From the NCBI GenBank assembly GCA_031216915.1, contig CM062289.1:23951533-24015532 (forward strand): a stretch of 64,000 nt of DNA. The letters run 5' to 3'. Position 1 is the first letter of the stretch. Each line of letters starts with the position of its first letter. This stretch comes from Pictodentalium vernedei (lineage: Eukaryota; Mollusca; Scaphopoda; Dentaliida; Dentaliidae). The position numbers and the translations under genes were made by a program. Under the pieces are notes generated by a model, which had not been told where the DNA came from, made no database searches, and saw only the letters and a list, made by a program, of their open reading frames with translations. This document shows positions 53,550 through 62,904 of the stretch, piece after piece.

Positions 53550-54590
53550 TTGACTTATTTTACGTCGCATTTCAGGTTTGAAAATATCGGAAAACAGTCT
53601 ACTGAAGTGCAAAAGGTCGGAGTGAGACGCACGCCAGAAATCGAGAAGTTCATGCTCAGCATGAGTATGCATTTACTGAAATCAAGGAGTGATTCAACGG
53701 TAAACATTTACTGTAACAGTTTATTGCTGTGGGCGTCTTTCGCCGCTACCAGAGATTTTAATTCAATTCCAGCTCAACCTATTCATGTTTCATTATATCT
53801 GACTCACTTATTAGTCAGTGGAGCGTCATGTGCATCTGTTAACACTGCAGTGTATTCCATAAGATGGACACATAATCTAAATAATTTTCCTGATCCTACA
53901 AAGAACTCTTTCGTTTCAAACCTACAACAATCGGCTCAACGTAGTGCATTGAAACCTGTTCAAAGAAAAGACCCTGTTTCTTTCCAGATGCTTATAAAAT
54001 TGTGTGATATGTTTAAAGATTCTAATGACTTGTTTGATGTAGGTGACTTAGCAATGATTCTTCTAGGGTTTTCTGGTTTCTTGAGGTACAATGAGTTTTC
54101 ATCACTGCAGAGACAAGATATTGTTTTAAATGATAATTATTTTACCATTTTTGTGAGACAGAGTATAAAACTGACAAATATAGGCAGGGCGACGAAATTG
54201 TTATAGCTAAAGGTAGTACATCAGCTTGTCCTCACAAAATGTTAGTAAAATATTTTTCACTAGTAAATGAGGATTTAGGTTCCTCCGATTACCTTTTTAG
54301 GGGTGGATATAGAGTCAATGGAAAATGCAAATTATGGAGTGTAAACATAAAGTTAAGTTAATCCACCGTAAGAGAGAGATTAGTCAGCAAACTGAAATTT
54401 GTAGGCGGTGGTCTTAACTTTTGGGTTAGATTCTCTTGGGGCAGGTGGCGCCACAGCAGCTGCTAATTCGAGTGTAAACGAACGTTGCTGGAAACGACAT
54501 GGCAGGTGGGCTACATATAGCAGTTAGGACAGGTACGTCCAAGCCTCTATTGAGAAAAGGTTGAAAGTTTCCGACAAATTAGGTCTCTAG
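53550..54590 (+). pseudogene. Tyrosine recombinase of the Ngaro element (broken)
   Basis: The frame 53550-54206 gives the N-terminal SAM-like part (SDSTVNIYCNSLLLWASFAA) and the first catalytic Arg block GFSGFLRYNEFSSL. After a frame change near 54190 the rest can be followed to about 54590. It includes a GAGGATAAA block where the expected second Arg is Gly, KRHGRW with the second His, and DRYVQAS with the nucleophile Tyr, preceded by an in-frame stop. A poly-A run (53522-53531) and poly-C region precede it. It is inactive. Confidence 0.8.
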
Positions 54591-54657
54591 ATACATATGT
54601 ATGAATAATGCTATGTTGATATCTTTACACCTGTTTCCCGTTCTTTGAATAAAGGTT

Positions 54658-54723
54658 TTCTATGGACACGACCGGCTAGTTCGCTAAATAGCGTTTGTAT
54701 TTATTATGCAGTTGAGTGTAGAC
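54658..54723 (+). repeat. Ngaro split repeat B1
   Basis: TTCTATGGACACGACCGGCT ... GTTGAGTGTAGAC. It differs by one base from B2. Confidence 0.9.
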
Positions 54724-54930
54724 TGATATTTTTCCCGCGTTTTCGGAGAATTAGCGGGGAAAAAAATGTCTTAACGGTACATAGCAGAATAGAAGGTGGA
54801 GCATTGGTCAGGACGACCAATAGACATAGAGGTGTTACTCATGCAGTGATCCGTGATCACGTGGAAGTCCGAATTGTTATTCTAGCCTCAACTGTCGTTC
54901 AGAACAGTCATCATCTCAGAAATTTTCAAA
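54724..54930 (+). repeat. Ngaro split repeat A2
   Basis: Nearly identical to A1 and directly adjoining B1, with no bases between. Confidence 0.9.
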
Positions 54931-55227
54931 AAATATTGTAATATTTTTTAAATGCATAATACGGGAAATCAGTGTACGGGGTTAAACATACTCTTGAATA
55001 TATACACATAGCATTTTACGCTTTCCAGAGTTTTTTCAACTCTAATGGGTAATGTTTTATCTCTGGTTTTGGTGCGGAAATGTAGGTGTATTGGTTATCC
55101 GTCAGAAGACAAATCACGGATTCAGCAATTGTTTCATGATATTTTAATGATCGCATAACATTGAAAATGTTGTAAATACTTATACACACTGAATCATGCA
55201 AAATTGTACAAATAAATAAAACAGCTG

Positions 55228-55293
55228 TTCTATGGACACGACCGGCTAGTTCGCTAAATAGTGTTTGTATTTATTATGCAGTTGAGTGTAGAC
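55228..55293 (+). repeat. Ngaro split repeat B2 (right end)
   Basis: Second copy of B1. It marks the right boundary of the element. Confidence 0.9.
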
Positions 55294-56049
55294 CTACATT
55301 ATCAAATCACTGTATCTCATTGTTGAGTGCTATGTTAAAACTAAGTTCAACTCGGTCGCATTTCTCATTGCACCCTGGTTCTATTGTTTCTTTGTGGAAG
55401 TGCAAGCAACTGATAGAATAATAGACTACCACGTGATGTCGCTTGAATACCCCTGGTCAGCTGAGTATACCCAAGTGCGTGCGTTCCGCTGACTGAACAA
55501 CGGACAGGTTGTAAGTTACCAACCTCCCTATCGGTATTTCGTGAATCTGAACAGTACACAAAAGAAACGCCAGAGGTGTTGACGGTCAGTAGCCGCTAAT
55601 GAGCGAGGCGACAAATAGAAAATACGTTGTGGAGCGGCTCGCAAACAAGAGACATCGACAAGAGAACGCCTGGGCCCCCGAAGAAAAAAAATTAAACATT
55701 CGGATGGGGGGGGGGGGGGGGGGGTATTCATTGTGATTTGTGTTGTACATAATTCTATTTTCATGGACCATTCTTGTTGTTGCATGTGAGAAAATGTTAT
55801 TTTTCATTAAATTATATTCAGATGATACCCGTCGGTTATCTTTTTAAATACCAAGCAGGGGCGGCGGAACGATTTTCAAAGTGGGGAGACTGGATCGAGC
55901 GATGGGTGGTCGTCGGTATGAAAATTTTAAATTCAAGGGTCCCAAAACCCCCATTTCCATGCATCTGAGTGGATATTTTGAGATTTTTCAAGAGATGTAT
56001 TTGAAAGATTTCACACTTATAGAGCCGTTCAAAAACATTGGTAAAGCAT

Positions 56050-56107
56050 ACAGGTGAGGTCAATTTATAAGGTCAATTAAATAGACCTCACCTGTATGCT
56101 TTATCAG
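56050..56107. repeat. Hairpin
   Basis: AAAGCATACAGGTGAGGTC and GACCTCACCTGTATGCTTT lie around ATTTATAAGG-rich loop sequence. Confidence 0.7.
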
Positions 56108-56378
56108 ACGTTTACAGCAATTATACTGTCTGTGGATTATCTTGTCTGAGGATGGATTTGGTACTTGTTTGTCTGTAGGATTACGATCTAATTCAGTTAA
56201 CCGATTTATTAACAGACTGTATACATTTTAGCATTTGCTGCCACTTACTGCAAAAAATTATCCGAAATCCATCGAAACTGAACCAGTACGAGAGAAACAT
56301 AGCTGGCAAAAAATGTGGACGAGGCTCTGGATCCGCCTCTTGTTTCACCTGTCATTGGTTGTGCTAAAATATATGCAT

Positions 56379-56717
56379 TTATTTATTTATTGGTGTTTTA
56401 AGGTCACATACTTATGCGCAATGGCTAATCATGACCGTGACAGTTTTACGGGTGGAGGAAGCAGAAGTACCCGAAGAGAACCACCGAGCAACGACGAGCA
56501 GCTGCCAGCTCCCCAACATCGTAACTCAGCACTGTAGCACAGACAGGGTTAGATTGGTTGAAGACATGCGCACCATCGACGTGCAGTACGCCTTAGTACA
56601 CGGCGTCATCGTGCCCCCATGTGGACAGTCGGGGTTAAGTGCCCTGCCCATGGACACAACGCGGGAGTCCGAATAGATCGCTCAGACGGTGACCCATCCG
56701 AGGATTAACCGGGCTCG
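56379..56717 (-). mobile_element. SINE with a 5S rRNA-like head, minus orientation
   Basis: A 13-bp target duplication AAAATATATGCAT occurs at 56366-56378 and 56718-56730. The tail and body match the tRNA-headed SINE. The head, read on the minus strand from 56717, contains CCCGGTTAATCCTCGGATGG followed by GTCACCGTCTGAG, resembling the 3' part of 5S rRNA including its C-box region. This is a SINE3-type head on a body shared with tRNA-headed SINEs. Confidence 0.75.
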
Positions 56718-57108
56718 AAAATATATGCATACAAAAAAACATGGCCCGGCAAAAAAAGTGGAGGGGCTGAGGCCCCCCCCCCCCCCCATCCCCCTTCCCC
56801 GGCTTAGCCGCCCTGCCAAGTCATAGACACTTCCAGATGACAAATGTATCCCCAAAACACAGCGAGGTGGTGAGACGTATGTTTACTCAAAAGCTGGGTG
56901 GTATTCTGTAAGTACAGCCGAGCTTTGGGGTAACCAAAAATCTCTCATCTCTACTGCAACATATTTGACAAAGTGCTGCACTTCATTTCATGTTTTGTAA
57001 TATTAGTTACAGAATGCCAATTATAACAATGTGTCCATATCTCAGCTTCGTAGAAATACAAACATTATGCTTAGTTAAAAAGATTTTGTCAATATGAACA
57101 TTTAGATA

Positions 57109-57481
57109 TTTATTTTATTTTATTGGTGTTTAAGGTCACATACTTATGCACAATGGCTAATCGTGACCGTGACAGTTTTACGGGTGGAGGAAGCCGGAGT
57201 ACCCGGAGAGAACCACCGAGCAACGACGAGCAACTGTCAGCTCCCCAACATCGTAACTCTGAACTCTGCACCGCAGCACAGGCAGGGTTAGATTGGTTGA
57301 AGACATGCGCACCATCGACGTGCAGTACGCCTCAGTACACAGCGTCATCGTGCCCCCATGTAGGCAATCGGGGTGAAGTGTCTTGCCCAAGGACACAACG
57401 CGGTTGCCGCAGGTGGGATTCGAACCGAGGTCCTCTCGGCTTGCAGCCTGCACCTCTACCAACTGAGCCACCGCGCCCCCC
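57109..57481 (-). mobile_element. tRNA-headed SINE, full length, minus orientation
   Basis: A 13-bp target duplication GAACATTTAGATA occurs at 57096-57108 and 57482-57494. On the minus strand the head has GGTGGCTCAGTTGGTAGAGG (A box) and CTCGGTTCGAATCCCACC (B box). The body has GTTGTGTCCTTGGGCAAG and CCGGGTACTCCGGCTTCC, and the tail ACCTTAAACACCAATAAA. Pol III promoter elements look intact. Confidence 0.92.
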
Positions 57482-57903
57482 GAACATTTAGATACACTGA
57501 AAAATTCAGGTCAAAACAGGCATCCAGAAGCTCAAAAGTCTAGCACGACCTGCGATCTTAAAAGTACCGGATGACAGCTGTATCTTGGGTCCAACTTGTG
57601 TTACCATTTTTGTTCACTGGCTGGAACGGTGTAACGATCAAACGTGATAACAGGATACAAAAAGCTGTATGCAAAACATTTCGCGTAATAAAAAATTGTG
57701 CAGTAGATGAGCAGACGACTCTATTGGTACCGTACAGTACGAGCTCTGAAGATGAGCGTTCTATCATTATAAAGTTTTTGGCATCAAGGTACTACGTGCA
57801 CTGGAAGACATTTTTGTACGACAATTGATTCCATTTGTTGGAATAAGTATACTCCTCTATCATAGATTTGGTTTTGTCCCAGACACACAAACATGTACTT
57901 TAA

Positions 57904-58147
57904 CCCTTTACCTAACATGGAAAGGAGACGACACTTGCAAAAAAATTATTGAATAACTAATTATTTTAATTTTTTGTCTCAAAAACATAGGTTATGACCC
58001 CTCGTTGGGACGTGCTCGACGAGCTCGTTCCAATGAGGGGGGTCATAACCTATGTTTTTAAGACAAAAAATTAAAAAATAAAGAAAATTAATAGGCGATT
58101 TTTGAGAATAGCGCTGGCCGGTTTTGGCCGTTACGTTAGGTAAAGGG
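57904..58147. mobile_element. piggyBac-type MITE, family E, copy
   Basis: Perfect TTAA at 57900-57903 and 58148-58151. The ends are CCCTTTACCTAAC and GTTAGGTAAAGGG. The core palindrome is AACATAGGTTATGACCCCTC and complement around GAGCTCGTTCC. Confidence 0.85.
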
Positions 58148-58366
58148 TTAATTGTAAATTGGAGATATTGGAGTGGAAAGCGTTGTTGATCTACGCCTAA
58201 CCCTTGGGATCCGAAAGGTCGCTTTTCAAGTCCGGGTTGGTAATACCACCTGAATTCATTAAGTAGGCAGTTGCTTAGTGAATTAGTGTCGTAGACCAAT
58301 CAAGACCTCACACTGCAGCCCTCCCGAAGTAACGAATTTACACGCTACCAATTAATTGCTCAGAAC

Positions 58367-58717
58367 GCTCAGTTGGTAGAGGTGCAGGCTGCAAGCCGAG
58401 AGGTCCTCAGTTCGAATCCCACCTTCAGCAACCGCGTTGTGTCCTTGTGCAAGACACTTCACCCCCATTGCCCACGTGGGGGCACGGTGACGTTGTGTAC
58501 TAAGGCGTACAGCACGTCGATGGTGCACCTGCCTTCAACCAATGCTAACCCTGCTTGTGTGGAGTTGGTATGTTGGGGAGCTGACAGTTGCTCGCCGTTG
58601 CTCGGTGGTTCTCTCCGGGTACTCCGGCTTCCTCCACCCGTAAAACTGTCACGGTCATGGTTAGCCATTGTGCAGAAATATGTGACCTTAAAAACACCAA
58701 TAAATAAATAAAGGAAT
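58367..58717 (+). mobile_element. tRNA-headed SINE, plus orientation
   Basis: The target duplication ATTGCTCAGAAC occurs at 58355-58366 and 58718-58729. The head is GCTCAGTTGGTAGAGGTGCA with B box CAGTTCGAATCC. It ends with ACACCAATAAATAAATAAAG. About 90% like the copy at 57109-57481 by eye. The first few bases of the head are missing. Confidence 0.9.
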
Positions 58718-58729
58718 ATTGCTCAGAAC

Positions 58730-59150
58730 TGACATGGGATATACCGTCATGGTCCAATGTGTTAAAGTGGAAGCAAGTTCTCTTTTTCAGTGACACAAAC
58801 ACGGAAATAATTTCGATGAGTAATTTATTAATACATTACTAGCCCGGACGTGTATCATTGATCAAATTGTTACTGCTTCACGCTGGCTGGTTAGCCAATG
58901 ATCCCACTTCCTTCAATTTGCCTGTAATAAATGAGCACAAAGAATAGAATTCATTGTTATATCTTAGGGGTTTTTGTTTCTGGTGTATCGATATTCCAAC
59001 ATTGGTAGTAGTTTGCAATTTCACGTTTTCCTGTTTATTAGAAAACGTACATACAAATTGTGTAATGAAAATTATGTTAAAATGGAAACATTTCAAAATT
59101 TTATTTTCGACACCATATGTTAGTAGTATGTAAAGTGGAGATAGGCCCCT
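58730..59150. other. No gene recognised
   Basis: AT-rich spacer. Nothing else stands out. Confidence 0.45.
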
Positions 59151-59154
59151 GTTT

Positions 59155-59275
59155 CAGGTTCTCGGGTTCTCGGATCTCGGGTTCTCTCGGGTTCTCTCGG
59201 GTTCTCTCGGGATCTCGGGTTCTCGGGTTCTCGGGTTCTCTCGGGTTCTCTCGGTTCTCTCCGGTATTCACCAGG
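59155..59275 (+). repeat. GGGTTCTC minisatellite
   Basis: About 12 units of TCGGGTTCTC/TCTCGGGTTC. Repeated TTCTC gives peptide-like periodicity in an open frame that is not a real gene. Confidence 0.85.
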
Positions 59276-59279
59276 GTCT

Positions 59280-60130
59280 CTCCGATAATATCTTTTGATT
59301 TTAAGATTAATTCGAATTTAATTTCGAATAATATGAATTTTGATTTTAAAGTTATTTATCAATTTAATTTTCCGATTTCCGTTTTTGATTTAATGGTTAA
59401 AATTTGACTAGAATATATATTCCGATTTAATGGTTAAAATTTAACTAGAATATATATATTGAATTTAATGCTAGAGAAAGTTTTTTTTTCTGTTTATTGT
59501 TTAACATGAAAAAACTAAATATGTGGAGGGTGCATAGAAAATGATTGTGGGGGGTGCCGAGGAGGGGGTGGGGGAATGTTGTATAGAATGTTGGGGTCGG
59601 GGCTCATTTGGGGATATCTCGGGGTTCTGGGTATCTGGGGGGTCCCGAGGAGGTGTGGGGGTTACGGAGGAGTTGTTTGTAAAGTCGAACTTAATTTTCC
59701 GATTTCCGTTTTTTTTTTATTTAATAATTAAAATTTTATTTAACTAAAATATATTATTTAATGTTAAAGAAAGTTTTTTCTGTTTATTTTTTAACTGGAA
59801 AATATTCTTCTGTGATATTAGATATCTATGTTTGTTCCAGTAACATTAGGGAAGTAGTGTTATCTAAGTTATTGTTTAACGGTATTATCACTAGTTACTG
59901 TAAAGCATTACTCGATACTGTCGACATCTGTACTTTGGTTATTACTCAACGGCAATGCGGATTACTGATAGAGTTATCTTGGTGGCAGTGTATTGTTTGA
60001 GTATTATACTTATCTGGAGTATTGATGGCTTATCAATATATTAATAATAAGTCTCACCATGGTCCTTCACATCAAACATTCAAAATCATTCTTTAAAATT
60101 ATTGTGAACGAGTAAGTTGAAGCGAGGAAA
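59280..60130. other. AT-rich and G-rich spacer; no gene recognised
   Basis: It contains a duplicated block (GATTTAATGGTTAAAATTT..., about 59388-59405 and 59423-59442) and a second pair around CCGATTTCCGTTTTT (59370 and 59698), plus a GGGG-rich segment at 59545-59665. The 3' end may hold the 5' part of the zinc-finger gene. Confidence 0.45.
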
Positions 60131-60132
60131 AA

Positions 60133-60264
60133 ATGGAGTCTGTGAGATTCAGTTGCTTATTTTGTTCTGAAACATTCTCGGATGCGAGGAGTAGGAATCT
60201 TCATCAAAATGTTGTGCATCATGGTATTCCAGAGGAAATGGGAAAAGCATCTGTTATTTGTCAG
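60133..60264 (+). CDS. C2H2 zinc-finger gene, exon 1
   Basis: ATG at 60133 starts a 44-codon exon ending in phase 0 at a GTAAGT donor (60265). It encodes a finger-like C-x2-C-x12-H-x4-H segment (FSCLFCSETFSDARSRNLHQ then NVVHH). It ends with the first Cys of the next finger (VICQ). The second Cys is the second codon of the exon at 61089, so the finger is split by the intron. The larger protein family was not identified. Confidence 0.65.
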
Positions 60265-60689
60265 GTAAGTTTTATATCAGATTAATGAGGTGCTCTTTTT
60301 AAACTATAACTCTAATGTTCAACAGCAGTCAATACTCACATAGCATACGTTCCAATGAGGGGGTATTCACCTATGTTTTTTTAAGCAAGCGGGTTTTTCT
60401 CCTAACGCCATAAGCAATATTTTAGAGTGGGATTCCTCTCAAGGGGGTAAATGTTCTAGAAGTAAGTAACTGTCCGAACGCCACAAACTATGTGTTAGAA
60501 ACGAGTGAGATTCTAACCTCACGCCATAAGCTAAATAGTTGGGATTCTATCCTCATACCAAAAGCAATGTATAATACACTTCACCCCGCATGAGGAGCGT
60601 AATGAACTACCCACCAAGAAACACGCGTTCTCCAATCCGCCCGGAAGTATGAATAACAGCCTGGATTATAAAATTTGGGACCTGGTAGG

Positions 60690-60775
60690 TGCTCGTCGCT
60701 GCTAGGTGGTTCTCTCCTTTCACTTATTGAGTGCTGCCAAACACCAATAAATAAATAAATGAATAAATAAATAAA
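60690..60775 (+). mobile_element. SINE tail fragment
   Basis: CTCGTCGCTGCTAGGTGGTT and CTCTCC, followed by CAAACACCAATAAATAAATA. It is the 3' end of the SINE with an internal deletion, inside the zinc-finger gene intron. Confidence 0.55.
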
Positions 60776-61088
60776 TGGTAGTGTATATTTTTAAAACGCT
60801 TGTTAGGATCGTGGAACAATACGTTTCAATGAGGGGTCATAACCATGTTTTGATGTCAAATGGGGTTTTGTCCTCCACGCGTGAAAACGAAAAGAAATTC
60901 ATATATTATTATTACTGAAGATTTTGAAACATGATGGACAGGTATTTTATGACAGATGCCGGCATATGTTTTTAAAGTGGGATTTTCGCCAGGTAATGGT
61001 CCATCTATGGGGAAAGAAATATTGTTTCAAAACAAGCAATCGTAAAAATAATTTGTACATTTTACTAACCCACCGTTTGTTTTTGTAG

Positions 61089-61190
61089 GAATGTAACTGG
61101 GAGTTTCTCACTGAGGCAGAATTGGAAGAGCACAAAAAATCGGCACATCCGGATCTTATCAGTATGGAGATGCCATCATTTACTTGTGAA
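61089..61190 (+). CDS. C2H2 zinc-finger exon, copy 1
   Basis: The acceptor TTTTTGTAG ends at 61088 and the donor GTAAGT begins at 61191. It is 34 codons, phase 0 on both sides. ECNWEFLTEAELEEHKKSAH completes a C2H2 finger started by the previous exon. The exon ends FTCE, so a following ECNWEF exon would again form C-x2-C. A possible short terminal exon follows AACAG at 61265 and stops after six codons. Confidence 0.7.
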
Positions 61191-61545
61191 GTAAGTTGAA
61201 TGTTTTCATTACTCACATAAATGACAATTTCCCATCAGTGTTTTTAATCTTTTAAATAATAACAGTGGATCAGTCGTCATGTATGAGAGAAAATGCTGGG
61301 CTTTATACAAATCTAATGGGTGTTTTGTCCTCCACGCGTGAAAACGAAAAGAAATTCATATATTATTATTACTGAAGATTTTGAAACATGATGGACAGGT
61401 ATTTTATGACAGATGCCGGCATATGTTTTTAAAGTGGGATTTTCGCCAGGTAATGGTCCATCTATGGGGAAAGAAATATTGTTTCAAAACAAGCAATCGT
61501 AAAAATAATTTGTACATTTTACTAACCCACCGTTTGTTTTTGTAG

Positions 61546-61647
61546 GAATGTAACTGGGAGTTTCTCACTGAGGCAGAATTGGAAGAGCACCAAAAATCGG
61601 CACATCCGGATCTTATCAGTATGGAGATGCCATCATTTACTTGTGAA
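61546..61647 (+). CDS. C2H2 zinc-finger exon, copy 2 (duplicate)
   Basis: The same as the exon at 61089 with one amino-acid change (HKKSAH to HQKSAH). Being symmetric in phase, it can be spliced after copy 1 and adds one complete C2H2 finger without breaking the frame. Whether it is used needs transcript data. Confidence 0.65.
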
Positions 61648-61794
61648 GTAAGTTGAATGTTTTCATTACTCATATAAATGACAATTTCCCATCAGTGTTT
61701 TTAATCTTTTAAATAATAACAGTGGATCTGTCGTCATGTATGAGAGAAAATGCTGGGCTTTATACAAATCTAATGTGTTCTGAGATCATGCAGT

Positions 61795-61976
61795 CGCTAC
61801 TTGATGTTTTTTTTTTGTGGGAATGGGGTGGTATGGAGTTGTGCAGTCTCTCGTCGCTGCTTGATGGATTTTTATCGTGGGAAGGGTTTAAATGTAGTAT
61901 AAATGGGGTGGTATGGAGTTGTGTAGTCGCTCATCGCTGCTTGATGGGGTTTTTTTGCCGGAGGAGTTTTAAATGA
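61795..61976 (+). repeat. About 95-bp imperfect tandem repeat
   Basis: Blocks GGGGTGGTATGGAGTTGTG and GTCGCTGCTTGATGG recur about 2.5 times, separated by T-rich and GTTTAAATG segments. The capsid gene fragment begins just after it, so this array may mark the breakpoint. Confidence 0.7.
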
Positions 61977-61988
61977 CATGATAGTTGA

Positions 61989-62222
61989 GATAACATCAGT
62001 CGGGAGGAGTATGCCCAGGGGTATACACTGTTTGCATTTGACTTATCGGCGGACCTATCGCATGGCAAACATTTCAATTTAGTGAAAAGGGGAAATCTGA
62101 GACTTGAGATGCACTTTGAAGACCCGTTACCAAGGACTGTGAACATCGTAGTCTATGCCGAATTTCAAAATATAATAGAAATTGATAGACACAGAAACGT
62201 TATATTTGATTATTCAACATGA
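61989..62222 (+). pseudogene. 3' end of a Polinton/adintovirus-type major capsid protein gene
   Basis: The open frame from 61989 to TGA at 62220-62222 (77 codons) has the pattern GYTLFAFDLSADL, then HFNLVKRGNLRLEMHF, then VNIVVYAEFQNIIEIDRHRN. This is the C-terminal strand set of the double-jelly-roll capsid proteins of Polinton/Maverick elements and adintoviruses, often listed in invertebrate genomes as 'F54H12.2-like'. More than four fifths of the usual protein is missing upstream, where a tandem repeat and a stop precede it. It is therefore a 5'-truncated remnant. Assignment rests on remembered family pattern, without an alignment. Confidence 0.7.
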
Positions 62223-62756
62223 ATACTTTACAACTGCTGGACGTAATGAATTTGGATCCTCATCTCAGACAGTTTAGTTTGGGGGTCTTTGCCAGAAATT
62301 GCTTACCAAGAAAATTACCTTTCAAGAGACCCGTGGTGTTTATAGCTAACACGGACCCCAGTACCAGGAAGGGTGAACATTGGGTGGCATTTTACGTCGG
62401 TTCACGAAAAGCTGAATACTTTGATTCCTACGGATTGCCCCCCATGACACAGGACATTCGAAAGTTTTTTAAACAAGCATTCAAATGGGTATCAGTTTAA
62501 TCCATTATGCATTCAAGGGTTAGAGCCTGTTTGTGGACAGTATTGTTTGTTTTTCTTATTACTGCGCTGTCGCGGCGTATCCATGGCAATGATCACTGAC
62601 ATGTTTACAAATAATTTATCAGAAAATGATTCATTAGTTAAGTATTTTTTCCGCCATCGTCATTCAATCATAGGAAATGGAGCCACTCGGTCGAAACTCG
62701 TTAATAGGCAGTTTAAGAAGAGACATAAGCGACGAAGAAGAAAGAATGGGATTTAG
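62219..62756 (+). pseudogene. Adenain-like cysteine protease of a Polinton-type element (one frame change)
   Basis: The ATG at 62219 overlaps the capsid stop (ATGA). The first frame (to 62500) carries GEHWVAFYV with the catalytic His at residue 54 and YFDSYGLPP with the Asp at residue 69. The second frame carries VCGQYCLFFL with the nucleophile Cys codon at 62532-62534 and ends at 62756 with a very basic tail (KKRHKRRRRK). The order H-D-C and spacing match the adenovirus protease/ULP1 fold used by Polintons for capsid maturation. The frame change lies about 62466-62490, near a T/A run. All three catalytic residues are present, so decay is recent or a base error is possible. Confidence 0.8.
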
Positions 62757-62904
62757 GACAGCACCCCCAATTCCAAGTATTTCGTTTGAACACGAATTTA
62801 ATCATTTGACAGAGATGGATGTCGAAAATTTGTTACGAGGGGGGCGTTCTTCCTCCGTTGTATCCCAAATACGCTCTAGAAGCTCACAGATTGAAAACTT
62901 TTGA
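62677..62904 (+). other. Small overlapping ORF between protease and IAP (uncertain)
   Basis: A 75-codon frame starting MEPLGRNSLIGSLRRDISDE overlaps the protease end by 80 bases and the IAP start by 86 bases. It is charged and Ser/Arg-rich, with no recognised motif. Overlapping small genes are common in compact viral genomes, but chance cannot be excluded. Confidence 0.25.

Larger units (their letters stand above)
50308..55293 (+). mobile_element. Ngaro/DIRS-type tyrosine-recombinase retrotransposon (degraded)
   Basis: Split direct repeats are arranged A1 (50308-50514), coding region, B1 (54658-54723), A2 (54724-54930), B2 (55228-55293). B1 directly abuts A2, the arrangement known from Ngaro elements. 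In between lie Gag-like, RT, RNase H-like and tyrosine recombinase sequences, all on the + strand and broken by frameshifts. A copies differ by only a few bases, and so do B copies. Confidence 0.9.
60862..61775 (+). repeat. 457-bp tandem duplication carrying a zinc-finger exon
   Basis: Units 60862-61318 and 61319-61775 differ at about four or five positions. Each contains intron, acceptor, a 102-bp exon, donor and following intron. The offset of 457 bp is the same at every landmark checked (start, exon, end). Confidence 0.92.

Noticed and set aside
55856-56815. Candidate hAT-like element with CAGGGGCGGC and GCCGCCCTG ends
   Set aside because: The ends match only over about 10 bp with an indel and the flanks do not form an 8-bp duplication; the C/G-rich ends may be separate element fragments.
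57410-57480. Possible tRNA gene on the minus strand
   Set aside because: A and B boxes are present but it is the head of a SINE with target duplications and a long body; stems do not form a clean standalone tRNA.
57123-57491. 122-codon frame and relatives at 47780-48106, 56235-56537, 58373-58711
   Set aside because: These are translations of SINE bodies, on both strands.
59117-59407. Frame with repeated GSR/GFSGS
   Set aside because: Translation of the GGGTTCTC minisatellite.
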